Source of the DNA: an uncultured Oscillospiraceae bacterium
GTDB lineage: Bacteria; Bacillota; Clostridia; Oscillospirales; Oscillospiraceae
Reading direction: 5' to 3'
DNA: 33,009 bases
NCBI GenBank assembly: GCA_905234005.1
Contig: CAJOFW010000004.1
Location: 1 to 33,009, forward strand
Part shown: positions 7,759 through 15,606 of the stretch, in pieces
How positions within the stretch are numbered: position 1 is the stretch's first letter
Layout of the letters: each line of letters opens with the position of its first letter
The notes under the pieces: generated by a model
Told to the model about the DNA's origin: nothing
What the model saw: only the letters and a program-made list of their open reading frames with translations
Database searches by the model: none
Translations under genes and position numbers: made by a program

Positions 7759-8562
7759 ATGAAGATTCTGGTCTGCGCAAAGCAGGTGCCCGACACCTCG
7801 GGCAAGGTCGCCGTCAACGACGACGGCACACTCAACCGGGCGTCCATGCCCGTCATCACAAACCCCGACGACTTAAACGCCGTGGAGGCGGCGCTGAAGC
7901 TCAAGGACGCTTACGGCTGCAGGGTCATCGTCGTCACGATGGGCCCGGCGGCGGCGGAGAGCATGCTGCGCGAGCTGCTCGCGATGGGCGCGGACGAGGC
8001 GTACCTGATCTCCGACCGCGCCTTCGGCGGCTCGGATACGTTCGCCACGAGCCAGGTGCTCGCGGCGGGGCTTCACCACATCGGGATCGACCCGGACGAC
8101 ATCGTGATCTGCGGCCGCCAGGCCATCGACGGCGACACGGCCCAGGTCGGCCCGCAGATCGCGGAGAAGCTCGATCTGCCGCAGATCACCTACGCCGGCG
8201 AGCTGACGGTCGAGGGCCGGACGGTCCGCGTACAGCGGATGCTCGAGGACGGCTACATGACGATCGAGACCGACACGCCCTGCCTCGTCACCTGCGTCAA
8301 GGAGCTGAACGAGCCGCGGTATATGTCCATCAGGGGCATCCTGCGCTGCTTCGACAAGCCCGTCACCGTCCTGACCTACGAGGATCTGAAGGACGAGCCG
8401 CTGATCGACGCGTCCACCATCGGACTCAAGGGCTCGCCCACGAACATCGCGAAATCCTTCACGCCGCCCCTCAAGGGCGCGGGCGTCATGCTGACGGGCG
8501 TGGACGACAGCGCCGTCGTCGCCGACCTCACCGACCGCCTGAGCGCGAAGCACATCCTGTAA
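7759..8562 (+). CDS. etfB: Electron transfer flavoprotein beta subunit, operon 1
   Basis: A 267-residue EtfB, partner of the EtfA encoded 12 nt downstream. Typical features are KILVCAKQVPDTSGKVAVN at the start, VVTMGPAAAESMLRELLAMG near residue 58, the nucleotide-binding segment GRQAIDGDTAQVGPQIAEKL near 117 and the C-terminal GLKGSPTNIAKSFTPP near 222. It passes electrons between NADH, the acyl-CoA dehydrogenase and, if it is of the bifurcating type usual in Clostridia, ferredoxin. Whether it bifurcates cannot be settled by eye. By eye about three quarters of its residues are shared with the EtfB of operon 2, including long identical blocks. An AAGGAGG ribosome-binding site precedes the ATG. 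Confidence 0.95.
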   Translation: MKILVCAKQVPDTSGKVAVNDDGTLNRASMPVITNPDDLNAVEAALKLKDAYGCRVIVVTMGPAAAESMLRELLAMGADEAYLISDRAFGGSDTFATSQVLAAGLHHIGIDPDDIVICGRQAIDGDTAQVGPQIAEKLDLPQITYAGELTVEGRTVRVQRMLEDGYMTIETDTPCLVTCVKELNEPRYMSIRGILRCFDKPVTVLTYEDLKDEPLIDASTIGLKGSPTNIAKSFTPPLKGAGVMLTGVDDSAVVADLTDRLSAKHIL

Positions 8563-8574
8563 GGAGGGGCGAAC

Positions 8575-9699
8575 ATGAAACAGAACGATTTTATGAACAC
8601 CGACATCCAGGCGTTCCACGGCGTCTGGGTCTACTGCGAGCAGCGGCAGGGCCGGCTCATGAGCACCGATCTCGAGCTTGTCAGCGAGGGACGAAAGCTC
8701 GCCGATGAGCTTCATACGGAGCTGTGCGGCGTGCTGCTCGGCGACGGCGTCGACGGGCTTGTGAACGAGCTTGGCGGCTATGGCGCGGACAGGGTGTACG
8801 TCTGCGACTCGCCGCTTCTCCGCGACTACGTCACCGAGGCCCACGCGAAGGTCATCTGCGACCTCGTGGCGGCGTACCGGCCCGAGGTCGTGCTCTTCGG
8901 CGCTACGAACATCGGCCGCGACCTCGCGCCGCGTGTCGCCGCCCGGCTCGGCACCGGCCTGTGCGCCGACTGCACCCACCTCGACGTGGACGTCGGCACC
9001 TATGTCGAATTCCTGCGCGAAAACTCGACGCTGGACGAAAAGGGCATCGGCGAGGACAAGCTGCGGGAGAAATTCGGGCACGACCTCAAAATGACCCGTC
9101 CGGCGTTCGGCGGCCACCTGATGGCGACGATCGTCTGCCCCCGGTTCCGCCCGGCCATGGCCACGGTGCGCCCCGGCGTCATGCAGAAGGCCCCGTTCGA
9201 CGAGGCGAAGGCCGCCGCCGTCGTGACGGAGCACCCGGCGTTCGAGCTTGCGGAGACGGATCTGCACACCCGCGTCCTCGAGGTCGTGAAGTCCACCCGG
9301 CAGATCGTCGATCTGCTCGGCGCGGACGTGGTCGTATCCGTCGGCGGCGGCATCGGCTCCGACGTGGAGCGCGGCATTGCCCTCGGACAGGAGCTGGCGG
9401 ACGTGCTCGGCGGCGTACTCGGCGGCAGCCGCGTCGCGATCGACTCCGGCTGGCTCTCCGCCGACCACCAGGTCGGACAGACCGGCAAGACCGTGCACCC
9501 GAAGCTGTATATCGCGCTCGGCATCTCCGGAGCTATCCAGCACAAGGCCGGTATGCAGGACTCCGACTGCATCATCGCCGTCAACAAAAACCCGCAGGCA
9601 CCGATCTTCGAGGTCGCCGACTACGGCGTCACCGGCGATCTTTTCAAAATCGTGCCGCTGATGATCGACAGCTTCCGCGCCGCGAAGAAGACGCTCTGA
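8575..9699 (+). CDS. etfA: Electron transfer flavoprotein alpha subunit, operon 1, with Arg-to-Gly change at the flavin
   Basis: A 374-residue EtfA. The C-terminal FAD-binding domain is complete: IDSGWLSADHQVGQTGKTV, LYIALGISGAIQHKAGM and IIAVNKNPQAPIFEVADYG are all present. The unusual point is the motif SVGGGIGSD near residues 255-263. The matching position is Arg in the operon 2 protein (SVGRGIAAD) and in EtfA generally (GGRG, the Arg249 position of human ETF alpha, which contacts the flavin); here residue 258 is Gly. This could shift the flavin potential or impair FAD binding. The start has AAGGAGG 7-8 nt upstream. The CoA-transferase gene follows after 10 nt. Confidence 0.95.
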   Translation: MKQNDFMNTDIQAFHGVWVYCEQRQGRLMSTDLELVSEGRKLADELHTELCGVLLGDGVDGLVNELGGYGADRVYVCDSPLLRDYVTEAHAKVICDLVAAYRPEVVLFGATNIGRDLAPRVAARLGTGLCADCTHLDVDVGTYVEFLRENSTLDEKGIGEDKLREKFGHDLKMTRPAFGGHLMATIVCPRFRPAMATVRPGVMQKAPFDEAKAAAVVTEHPAFELAETDLHTRVLEVVKSTRQIVDLLGADVVVSVGGGIGSDVERGIALGQELADVLGGVLGGSRVAIDSGWLSADHQVGQTGKTVHPKLYIALGISGAIQHKAGMQDSDCIIAVNKNPQAPIFEVADYGVTGDLFKIVPLMIDSFRAAKKTL

Positions 9700-9709
9700 G
9701 GTACCCGCC

Positions 9710-11008
9710 ATGACCGACTACCAGAAGGAATATCAGGACAAGCTCGCGACGGTCGGGCAGTGCCTGTCGCTCATCCACTCCGGCGATATCGTCTACACCA
9801 CCCACAACCACACCGAGCCGCTGACCATCCTCGAGCACCTGCACGAGCGCGCCCCGTACGTGGAAAACGTCAAGGTCTGGAAGGGCCGCTCCGGCCACTT
9901 CCCCGTGATGTACGAGCCGTCGATGAAGGGGCACATGGAGATGCTCACGTATTTCTACGGCCCGACGTTTTACAGGGAATCCGAACCCCTCGGCCTCATC
10001 GACCACACGCCGTCCGACCTCGCCCACTACTACACAGCCGCGATCATGTACCACAAGCCGACCGTGTTCTACACCGGCGTCGGCGCGATGGACGAAAACG
10101 GCGTGTTCCACATGGGCATGAACCACACCGAGGAGGGCGAGTCGATCCAGTACGCGATCGACAACCATCTCCCCCTCGTCGTGGAGGTCAACCGCAATCT
10201 GCACCACGCCCGCGGCGGGCAGACGATCCCGCTCTCCGCCGTGACGTACATCCTCGAGGCCGACCGCACCGAGCAGGATCTGCCCTCCATCGAGCCGACG
10301 GAGCTGGAGGATCGCATCGGCGCGGCGGTGGCGGAGCTCGTCTCCGACGGCGACACGATCCAGCTCGGCATCGGCGGCATCCCGAACGCTGTCGGCATGT
10401 ATCTGAGCCGCAAAAACGATCTCGGCATCCACACGGAGATGTTCACCAATTCCATGATGGATCTCATCCTCTCCGGCAACATCACCGGAAGGCGCAAGAA
10501 CCACGTCTTCTCGTTCGCGGAGGGCCGGGAGAACCTCTATGAGTTCATCCAGAGCCGGCCCGACTGCGTATCGCGCAAATCGTCGGAGCACATAAACCCG
10601 ATGACCATCGCGAAGCAGAACAACTTCGTCTCCATCAACACCTGCGTGGAGATCGACCTCACCGGACAGGTCTGCTCCGAGAGCGTCGGGCCCCGGCAGA
10701 TATCCGGCTCCGGCGGGGCGTTCTGCTGCGCCTACGGCGCGTTCGAGTCGAAGGGCGGCAAGGGCATTCTTGCCTTCCCGTCCCGGACGGCGAAGGGCCA
10801 GTCGAAGATCAAATCCATGCTCACCCCCGGCGCGGTGGTGACGATTCCCCGGAACTACGTCGACTGCATCGTCACCGAATACGGCGTGGCGAAGCTGAAG
10901 GGCGCGACCGTCAGCGAACGGATCGCCCGCCTCATCGCCATCGCCCACCCCGACGACCGCGACCGCCTCCGCGACGAGGCCAAACAGCTCTGGCCGAATT
11001 TCGTATGA
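9710..11008 (+). CDS. CoA-transferase of the 4-hydroxybutyrate/acetyl-CoA hydrolase family
   Basis: A 432-residue family I-like CoA-transferase of the Cat2/AbfT/acetyl-CoA hydrolase type, normal in length. Visible are DGDTIQLGIGGIPNAVGMYL near residue 215 (CoA-binding glycine loop), GIHTEMFTNSMMDL with Glu243 at the position of the catalytic glutamate that forms the glutamyl-CoA intermediate, and a C-terminal SGSGGAFCCAYGAFESKGGKG segment split over residues 331-351. It would exchange CoA between a carboxylate and acetyl-CoA or another acyl-CoA. It is the last gene of an operon with acyl-CoA dehydrogenase and ETF, pointing to activation of the acid reduced by that complex or release of its product. 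4-Hydroxybutyrate, butyrate and acrylate-type acids are all possible substrates. Confidence 0.9.
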   Translation: MTDYQKEYQDKLATVGQCLSLIHSGDIVYTTHNHTEPLTILEHLHERAPYVENVKVWKGRSGHFPVMYEPSMKGHMEMLTYFYGPTFYRESEPLGLIDHTPSDLAHYYTAAIMYHKPTVFYTGVGAMDENGVFHMGMNHTEEGESIQYAIDNHLPLVVEVNRNLHHARGGQTIPLSAVTYILEADRTEQDLPSIEPTELEDRIGAAVAELVSDGDTIQLGIGGIPNAVGMYLSRKNDLGIHTEMFTNSMMDLILSGNITGRRKNHVFSFAEGRENLYEFIQSRPDCVSRKSSEHINPMTIAKQNNFVSINTCVEIDLTGQVCSESVGPRQISGSGGAFCCAYGAFESKGGKGILAFPSRTAKGQSKIKSMLTPGAVVTIPRNYVDCIVTEYGVAKLKGATVSERIARLIAIAHPDDRDRLRDEAKQLWPNFV

Positions 11009-11027
11009 CAATCCGTCGCTCCCCCCG

Positions 11028-11057
11028 TTGACAGGGCGGCGGGACGGGCGGTATAAT
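11028..11057 (+). promoter_or_regulatory. Consensus sigma-A promoter behind operon 1
   Basis: TTGACA (11028-11033) and TATAAT (11052-11057), both perfect, with an 18-nt spacer, starting 20 nt after the CoA-transferase stop. No good ORF follows for 240 nt. The predicted transcript runs into a terminator-like hairpin ending at 11209. Confidence 0.75.
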
Positions 11058-11063
11058 ATCGTC

Positions 11064-11209
11064 CGGTTCCCATCGCCATCCCCGTCCCGGCACGGCGCTG
11101 TACGCCGCCGGGTGATCTCCCTTTGTTTGATACCCTCTTTCGTCAGGTATGCCAACCGTTTTGACCGCTTCAGGTCGCCCGATACCGTTGGACGAAAGAG
11201 GGTATTTTT
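11064..11209 (+). ncRNA. Possible small structured RNA or terminated leader ahead of recombinase 1
   Basis: The start is estimated as 7 nt after the -10. Two structures are seen. A GC-rich hairpin (CCCGGC-AC-GGCG, loop CTGTA, CGCC-GCCGGG) lies at about 11083-11109. A long-range 15-bp perfect stem, ATACCCTCTTTCGTC at 11130-11144 with GACGAAAGAGGGTAT at 11191-11205, encloses 46 nt and is followed by TTTT. Promoter and terminator frame a unit of about 145 nt with no coding signal. It may be a free small RNA or an attenuated leader of the 48-residue ORF and the recombinase. It matches no RNA family that I recognise. Confidence 0.45.
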
Positions 11210-11308
11210 GCGCCCGATACCCGGATGCCATCCCCCGCCCCCGGCATATCCGTCCCCTCCCGGCATGAAATGCGCTTTCACCGGCGACAATACCCGTGAG
11301 GTGATCGT

Positions 11309-11455
11309 ATGCAGACACAGGAGATCCGAATCGGCGAGGCCGTGTATGAGCTGGGCCGCGTCTACGCCGGGACAAACGGCGTCGCGGCGCTGATCCGGGA
11401 AAGACTGGAAGCGGACGCCGCCGCGATTGACGCCGGTAAGACGGGTGCGGTATAA
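11309..11455 (+). CDS. Small 48-residue protein upstream of recombinase 1, TnpW-like
   Basis: ATG at 11309 with GAGGTGAT just upstream; the frame ends with TAA at 11453-11455. The sequence begins MQTQEIRIGEAVYELGRVYA and continues with GVAALIRERLEADAAA. The pattern IxIGxxxYxVxRVY followed by LIxxRL resembles the small TnpW-type proteins that accompany serine recombinases on clostridial transposons; I rely on memory for that resemblance. Its last codons contain the promoter of the recombinase gene 38 nt further on. Function unknown. Confidence 0.55.
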   Translation: MQTQEIRIGEAVYELGRVYAGTNGVAALIRERLEADAAAIDAGKTGAV

Positions 11456-11456
11456 T
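11427..11456 (+). promoter_or_regulatory. Promoter of recombinase 1, inside the small upstream ORF
   Basis: TTGACG (11427-11432) and TATAAT (11451-11456) with an 18-nt spacer, overlapping the final codons and stop of the 48-residue ORF. The recombinase ATG is 37 nt downstream of the -10. Confidence 0.6.
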
Positions 11457-11492
11457 GGGCGCCGTGGGTCGGTTCACGCAAAGGAGGAACCC

Positions 11493-13190
11493 ATGAGAAC
11501 CGACAAAATGAAAGCCCGCGGAACGGGAACCGACGGAACGGGAACCGACGGCGGCACACGGGGATTTGCCTATCTGCGCCTGTCGAACGAGGAGGCGGGG
11601 CGGGGCGAATCCGCGAGCATCACAAACCAGCGCGCCATCGTGGAGCGCTTCTGCCGTGAAAACGGCATCGCGCTCGTCAGGGAGTTCGTCGACGACGGGT
11701 ACAGCGGCGGCAACTTCGACCGCCCCGGCTTCCGGGCGATGATGACGGCGCTGGAGGCGGGCGGGGCCGGTACGGTCGTGACGAAGGATCTGTCCCGGCT
11801 CGGCCGCGATATGCGGGAGGCGAGCTACTACGCCGAGCAGTATTTCCCGGAGCACGGCGTCCGCTACATCGCAATCGCAGACAGCTTCGACACGGAGCGT
11901 GACAACATCATGGCCCCGTTCCAGTTCGCGATGAACGAGGTCTATCTGCGCGACGGCTCCCGCAAGGTGCGGGACGTGCTCAAAAACAAGCGTGAGAACG
12001 GCCAGTATTGCGCCTGCCCGCCCTACGGCTACCGCAAGAGCCGCGAGGACAGAGGCCGCCTTGCGCCGGACGAGGCGACGGCCCCGGTCGTGCGGCGCAT
12101 ATTCGAGCGGGCCGCCGGCGGCGATTCGTCGCGGCGCATCGCGCTCGACCTGACCGCCGACGGGATCATACCGCCGCTCAAGTACCGGGCGCTGTACCGG
12201 GACGACTTCACCCCCGAGGGCGCGGCGCGCGCGTCGGACGCGTGGAACTACACGACGGTCAAGCGGATACTGCGAAACCCGGTGTATCTCGGTCATACGC
12301 TGCTCGGCCGCAGCCGCAAGGTCAGCGTCAAGTCGAAGAAAAAGACCCCCGTCCCCCGGGAGGACTGGGCCGTCACGGAGAACACCCATCCCCCGCTCGT
12401 CACCGAGGCGCTGTTCGAGCGGGCGCACCGAAACCTCGGCCGGGGCGCGTCCGCCGCCGCAGGGCACGGGCCGGTGCGCAAGAGCATCTTCGCCGGCGTC
12501 GCCCGCTGCGCCCTCTGCGGTCACGCGCTGTGCTCCTGCGGCACCGTGTACAGGGGCGAACGGGAGAAATACTGGTATCTCGCCTGCACCCACCAGCGGC
12601 GCGACCTGCCGACGCCGTGTACGGGCGTGCGGGTGAAGTACGCCGATCTTCTTTCGCTTGTGCGGGACGATCTCAACAGCCTTCTCGCCCTCTCCGACGA
12701 CGCGCTCGCGTCCATCGCCCGCGAGGCCGCCGAACGCCTCGACAGCGCCGACAGCCGCGAGGCGAGACGCCGCCGCGCCGAACAGGCCGAGGCCCGGATG
12801 AGAACCATCGACAAAATCATCGCCCGCCTCTATACGGACAACGCCGAGGGCCGTCTCGACGACGACCGGCTGCGCCGGATGACGGCGGAGCTTGAGCGCG
12901 AATCCGCCGGGCTCAAGGCGGAGCTGACGGCCCTGACGGCCCCCTCCCCGGCGGACAAAACGCGGGACAATTACGCCCGCTTTCTCGCCCTCGCCCGCGG
13001 CTGCGCCCACATCGAAACGCTCGACCGCGACACGCTCCTGACCTTCGTCGAACGCATCGAGGTCGGCCCGAAGATATACCCCGACGGCGTAAAACGCGCC
13101 ACCCACCCCGGCACGCCGTTCCGTCAGAGCGTCCGCGTCTTCTACCGCTTCATCGGCGAGGTCGATACGACGACGCCCGACGGCGCGTAA
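11493..13190 (+). CDS. Large serine recombinase, TnpX/TndX-type (recombinase 1)
   Basis: A 565-residue site-specific recombinase. The N-terminal catalytic domain starts at about residue 24 (GFAYLRLSNEEAGRGES) with Ser31 as the likely nucleophile; VTKDLSRLGRDM near residue 95 carries the catalytic Arg cluster. The recombinase domain follows (PPYGYRK, WNYTTVKRILRNPVYLGHTL near 253-272). Next come a zinc ribbon (CALCGHALCSC and CTHQRRDLPTPC, about residues 337-371) and a coiled-coil stretch near 420-485. The ATG at 11493 has a perfect AAGGAGG 6-7 nt upstream. Unlike recombinase 2 it looks intact. It lies 63 nt before a 5'-truncated SASP gene fragment, so it probably marks one end of an integrated element. 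Other open frames start upstream but lack a ribosome-binding site. Confidence 0.93.
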   Translation: MRTDKMKARGTGTDGTGTDGGTRGFAYLRLSNEEAGRGESASITNQRAIVERFCRENGIALVREFVDDGYSGGNFDRPGFRAMMTALEAGGAGTVVTKDLSRLGRDMREASYYAEQYFPEHGVRYIAIADSFDTERDNIMAPFQFAMNEVYLRDGSRKVRDVLKNKRENGQYCACPPYGYRKSREDRGRLAPDEATAPVVRRIFERAAGGDSSRRIALDLTADGIIPPLKYRALYRDDFTPEGAARASDAWNYTTVKRILRNPVYLGHTLLGRSRKVSVKSKKKTPVPREDWAVTENTHPPLVTEALFERAHRNLGRGASAAAGHGPVRKSIFAGVARCALCGHALCSCGTVYRGEREKYWYLACTHQRRDLPTPCTGVRVKYADLLSLVRDDLNSLLALSDDALASIAREAAERLDSADSREARRRRAEQAEARMRTIDKIIARLYTDNAEGRLDDDRLRRMTAELERESAGLKAELTALTAPSPADKTRDNYARFLALARGCAHIETLDRDTLLTFVERIEVGPKIYPDGVKRATHPGTPFRQSVRVFYRFIGEVDTTTPDGA

Positions 13191-13253
13191 TGGCTCCAGC
13201 GCCGCCGCCCGCCGCATCGTTTGCGGCTGTTTGCGGCAGTGGGAACACCGGGG

Positions 13254-13373
13254 GAGGTCGGCGTCAACCTGAAGCAGGGCTACAACGGCGATCTGACGAG
13301 CCGTCAGGCCGGCTCCGTCGGCGGCCAGATGGTCAAGAAGATGATCGAGGCCTACGAAAACGGCATGAAGTAA
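13254..13373 (+). pseudogene. 3' fragment of an alpha/beta-type small acid-soluble spore protein gene
   Basis: Codons from 13254 read EVGVNLKQGYNGDLTSRQ, then AGSVGGQMVKKMIEAYENG, then MK and a stop. The TSRQxGSVGGQMVKKMI block is the conserved C-terminal half of alpha/beta SASPs, which coat spore DNA. The N-terminal third (normally with PEAxxALxxxKxExA) is absent: upstream codons have no SASP similarity and meet the recombinase stop at 13190 in the same frame. The break at about 13250 therefore looks like a recombination junction (attR-like). The missing 5' part was not found in this window. The gene's terminator is still in place downstream. Confidence 0.8.
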
Positions 13374-13392
13374 TCCCAGGCTTCCCCTACCG

Positions 13393-13427
13393 GGCGGCAC
13401 GGCGCAATACGCCGCGCCGCCTTTTTT
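13393..13427 (+). terminator. Terminator of the SASP fragment
   Basis: Stem GGCGGCACGGCG / CGCCGCGCCGCC (one A-C mismatch), loop CAATA, followed by six T. Confidence 0.8.
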
Positions 13428-13489
13428 GCGCGTCAATCCGCCTCATTCTGCCTCTTTCTGGTTGTTTCTTTGGGATGCCATTGATTTGC

Positions 13490-13517
13490 TTGACCTTTTT
13501 TGAAAGTATGCTATAAT
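13490..13517 (+). promoter_or_regulatory. Promoter of operon 2
   Basis: TTGACC (13490-13495) and TATAAT (13512-13517) with a 16-nt spacer. An AT-rich leader of about 105 nt follows before the acyl-CoA dehydrogenase start. I saw no Rex-type palindrome in it. Confidence 0.7.
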
Positions 13518-13627
13518 GGCGTCTGGCGGCTTATATTATGCCGATTTGATTAATGTTTATTAATGTCTGTTCAGTTTAGAATATCCCCGCAACACATCAG
13601 AAAGCAGCACACGGAGGATCCCTTTAT

Positions 13628-14770
13628 ATGGATTTCAGGCTCACGAAGGAGCAGCAGATGCTCCGGCAGATGTTCCGGGAATTTGCCCAGAACGAAATAA
13701 AACCCCTCGCCGCCGAGGTCGATGAGGAGGAGCGCTTCCCCTGGGAGACCGTCAAAAAGCTCGGCGAGCTTGGCATGCTGGGCGCGTACTTCCCGAAGGA
13801 ATACGGCGGCGGCGGCGCGGACGTGATCGCCTACGCGATGCTTGTCGAGGAGATCGGCAAGGTCTGCGGCACCACCTCGATCATCGTCAGCTCCCACACC
13901 TCGCTCTGCTGCGCGCCGATCTACGAGTTCGGCACGGAGGAGCAGCGCCGGAGGTATCTGCCCGACCTCCTGACCGGCCGCAGGGTCGGCGCCTTCGGCC
14001 TGACGGAGCCGAGCGCCGGCACGGACGCCTCGAGCCTCGAGACCGCCGCCGTACTCGACGGCGACCACTACATATTAAACGGCTCGAAGATATTCATCAC
14101 AAACGGCGGCGCGGCCTCGACCTACGTCATCTTCGCGATGACGGACAAATCCAGGGGCCACCGGGGCATCTCGGCGTTCATCGTGGAGCGCGACTTCCCC
14201 GGCTTCTCGATCGGCCGCGAGGAGAAGAAAATGGGCATCCGCGGCTCGTCCACGGCGGAGCTTGTCATGACGGACTGCATCGTCCCGAAGGAGAACCTGC
14301 TCGGCAGAGAGGGTCAGGGCTTTAAGATCGCCCTGCACACACTGGACGGCGGCCGCATCGGCGTCGCGTCGCAGGCGCTGGGCCTGGGCGAGGGCGCGAT
14401 TGACGAGGCCATCGCCTATACGAAGGAACGCGTCCAGTTCGGCAAGCGCATCAGCCAGTTCCAGTGGACGCAGTTCCAGCTCGCGGATATGGCGACGAAA
14501 ATGCAGGCCGCGCAGTACCTCGTCTACGCCGCCGCCGACGCAAAGCAGAACGGCCTGGATTACAGCCTGCAGGCCGCGATGGCGAAGCTCTTCGCGTCCG
14601 AGGCCGCCAGCGACGTGACGCGCCGCTGCGTCCAGCTCTTCGGCGGCTACGGCTTCACGAGAGAGTATCCGGTCGAGCGCATGATGCGCGACGCGAAGAT
14701 CACCGAAATCTACGAGGGTACGAGCGAGGCCCAGCGCATGGTCATCGCGAAGTACCTCGGCGTCAACTGA
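13628..14770 (+). CDS. Butyryl-CoA dehydrogenase-like acyl-CoA dehydrogenase, operon 2
   Basis: A 380-residue acyl-CoA dehydrogenase. It begins MDFRLTKEQQMLRQMFREFA, the form usual for clostridial butyryl-CoA dehydrogenase (Bcd). It has AFGLTEPSAGTDASS near residue 121, ILNGSKIFITNGG near 149, ERVQFGKRISQFQ near 268, LFGGYGFTREYPVERMMRDA near 337 and YEGTSEAQR with the catalytic-base Glu at 363. With the ETF encoded just after it, it would form a Bcd/EtfAB complex that reduces crotonyl-CoA to butyryl-CoA with NADH, possibly reducing ferredoxin by bifurcation (family knowledge). No other butyrate genes (thl, hbd, crt) are in the window. A GGAGG site precedes the ATG, and the gene has its own promoter. 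It fits Bcd better than the operon 1 enzyme does. Confidence 0.93.
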   Translation: MDFRLTKEQQMLRQMFREFAQNEIKPLAAEVDEEERFPWETVKKLGELGMLGAYFPKEYGGGGADVIAYAMLVEEIGKVCGTTSIIVSSHTSLCCAPIYEFGTEEQRRRYLPDLLTGRRVGAFGLTEPSAGTDASSLETAAVLDGDHYILNGSKIFITNGGAASTYVIFAMTDKSRGHRGISAFIVERDFPGFSIGREEKKMGIRGSSTAELVMTDCIVPKENLLGREGQGFKIALHTLDGGRIGVASQALGLGEGAIDEAIAYTKERVQFGKRISQFQWTQFQLADMATKMQAAQYLVYAAADAKQNGLDYSLQAAMAKLFASEAASDVTRRCVQLFGGYGFTREYPVERMMRDAKITEIYEGTSEAQRMVIAKYLGVN

Positions 14771-14791
14771 GCCGGGGGAGGGAGCACAGCC

Positions 14792-15592
14792 ATGAAGATC
14801 ATCGTTTGCATCAAGCAGGTTCCGGACACCTCCGGCAAGGTCGCCGTCAACGAGGACGGCACCCTCAACCGCGCCTCCATGCCGGTCATCACAAACCACG
14901 ACGACAAAAGCGCCGTCGAGGCCGGTCTGCGGCTCAAGGACAAATACGGCTGCAGGGTCGTCGTCGTGACGATGGGCCCCGCCGCCGCGGAGAGTATGCT
15001 CCGCGATATGCTGGCCATGGGCGCGGACGAGGCGTATCTGATCTCCGACCGCGCCTTCGGCGGCTCGGACACGTTCGCCACGAGCCAGATCGTCGCCGCC
15101 GGCGTGAGCCGCATCGGCGTCGACCCGGACGACATCATCCTCTGCGGCCGGCAGGCCATCGACGGCGACACCGCCCAGGTCGGCCCGCAGATCGCGGAGA
15201 AGCTCGATCTGCCGCAGATCACCTACGCCGGCGACATCGCCGTCGAGGACGGCGTCGTCACCGTCCGCCGCATGCTCGAGGACGGCTACATGACCGTCAA
15301 GGCCCATACGCCGTGCCTCATCACCTGCATCAAGGAGCTGAATCCTCCCCGCTACGCGTCCATCGCGGGCATCATGGAGTGTTATTCAAAGCCCGTCACC
15401 GTCCTGACCTACGAGGATCTGAAGGACGAGCCGCTGATCGAGCCGGACACCATCGGACTCAAAGGCTCGCCGACGAACATCGCCAAGTCCTTCACCCCGC
15501 CGCTCAAGGGCGAGGGCGTCATGCTCGAGGGCGCCGACAAGAACACCGTCGCCGACCTCGTCGCCCGGCTCGGGGCAAAGCACATTCTGTGA
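14792..15592 (+). CDS. etfB: Electron transfer flavoprotein beta subunit, operon 2
   Basis: A 266-residue EtfB beginning KIIVCIKQVPDTSGKVAVNE and containing GRQAIDGDTAQVGPQIAEKL and GLKGSPTNIAKSFTPPLKGE, as in the operon 1 copy. The largest differences from that copy lie around residues 145-175 and at the extreme C-terminus. It lies 21 nt after the dehydrogenase and 14 nt before etfA, with GGGGGAGGGAG-type sequence as ribosome-binding site. Partner of the adjacent EtfA in electron transfer to the operon 2 dehydrogenase. Confidence 0.95.
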   Translation: MKIIVCIKQVPDTSGKVAVNEDGTLNRASMPVITNHDDKSAVEAGLRLKDKYGCRVVVVTMGPAAAESMLRDMLAMGADEAYLISDRAFGGSDTFATSQIVAAGVSRIGVDPDDIILCGRQAIDGDTAQVGPQIAEKLDLPQITYAGDIAVEDGVVTVRRMLEDGYMTVKAHTPCLITCIKELNPPRYASIAGIMECYSKPVTVLTYEDLKDEPLIEPDTIGLKGSPTNIAKSFTPPLKGEGVMLEGADKNTVADLVARLGAKHIL

Positions 15593-15606
15593 GGGGGGAG
15601 CCGATC

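Noticed and set aside
7873..9711. Long open frame on the minus strand over etfB/etfA of operon 1
   Set aside because: It mirrors the strong ETF genes on the plus strand, has His/Arg/Asp-rich composition typical of antisense frames in GC-rich DNA and no family similarity.
10932..13436. 834-codon open frame on the minus strand over recombinase 1
   Set aside because: Antisense shadow of the recombinase, with atypical composition and no motif; the plus-strand gene has a promoter and a perfect ribosome-binding site.
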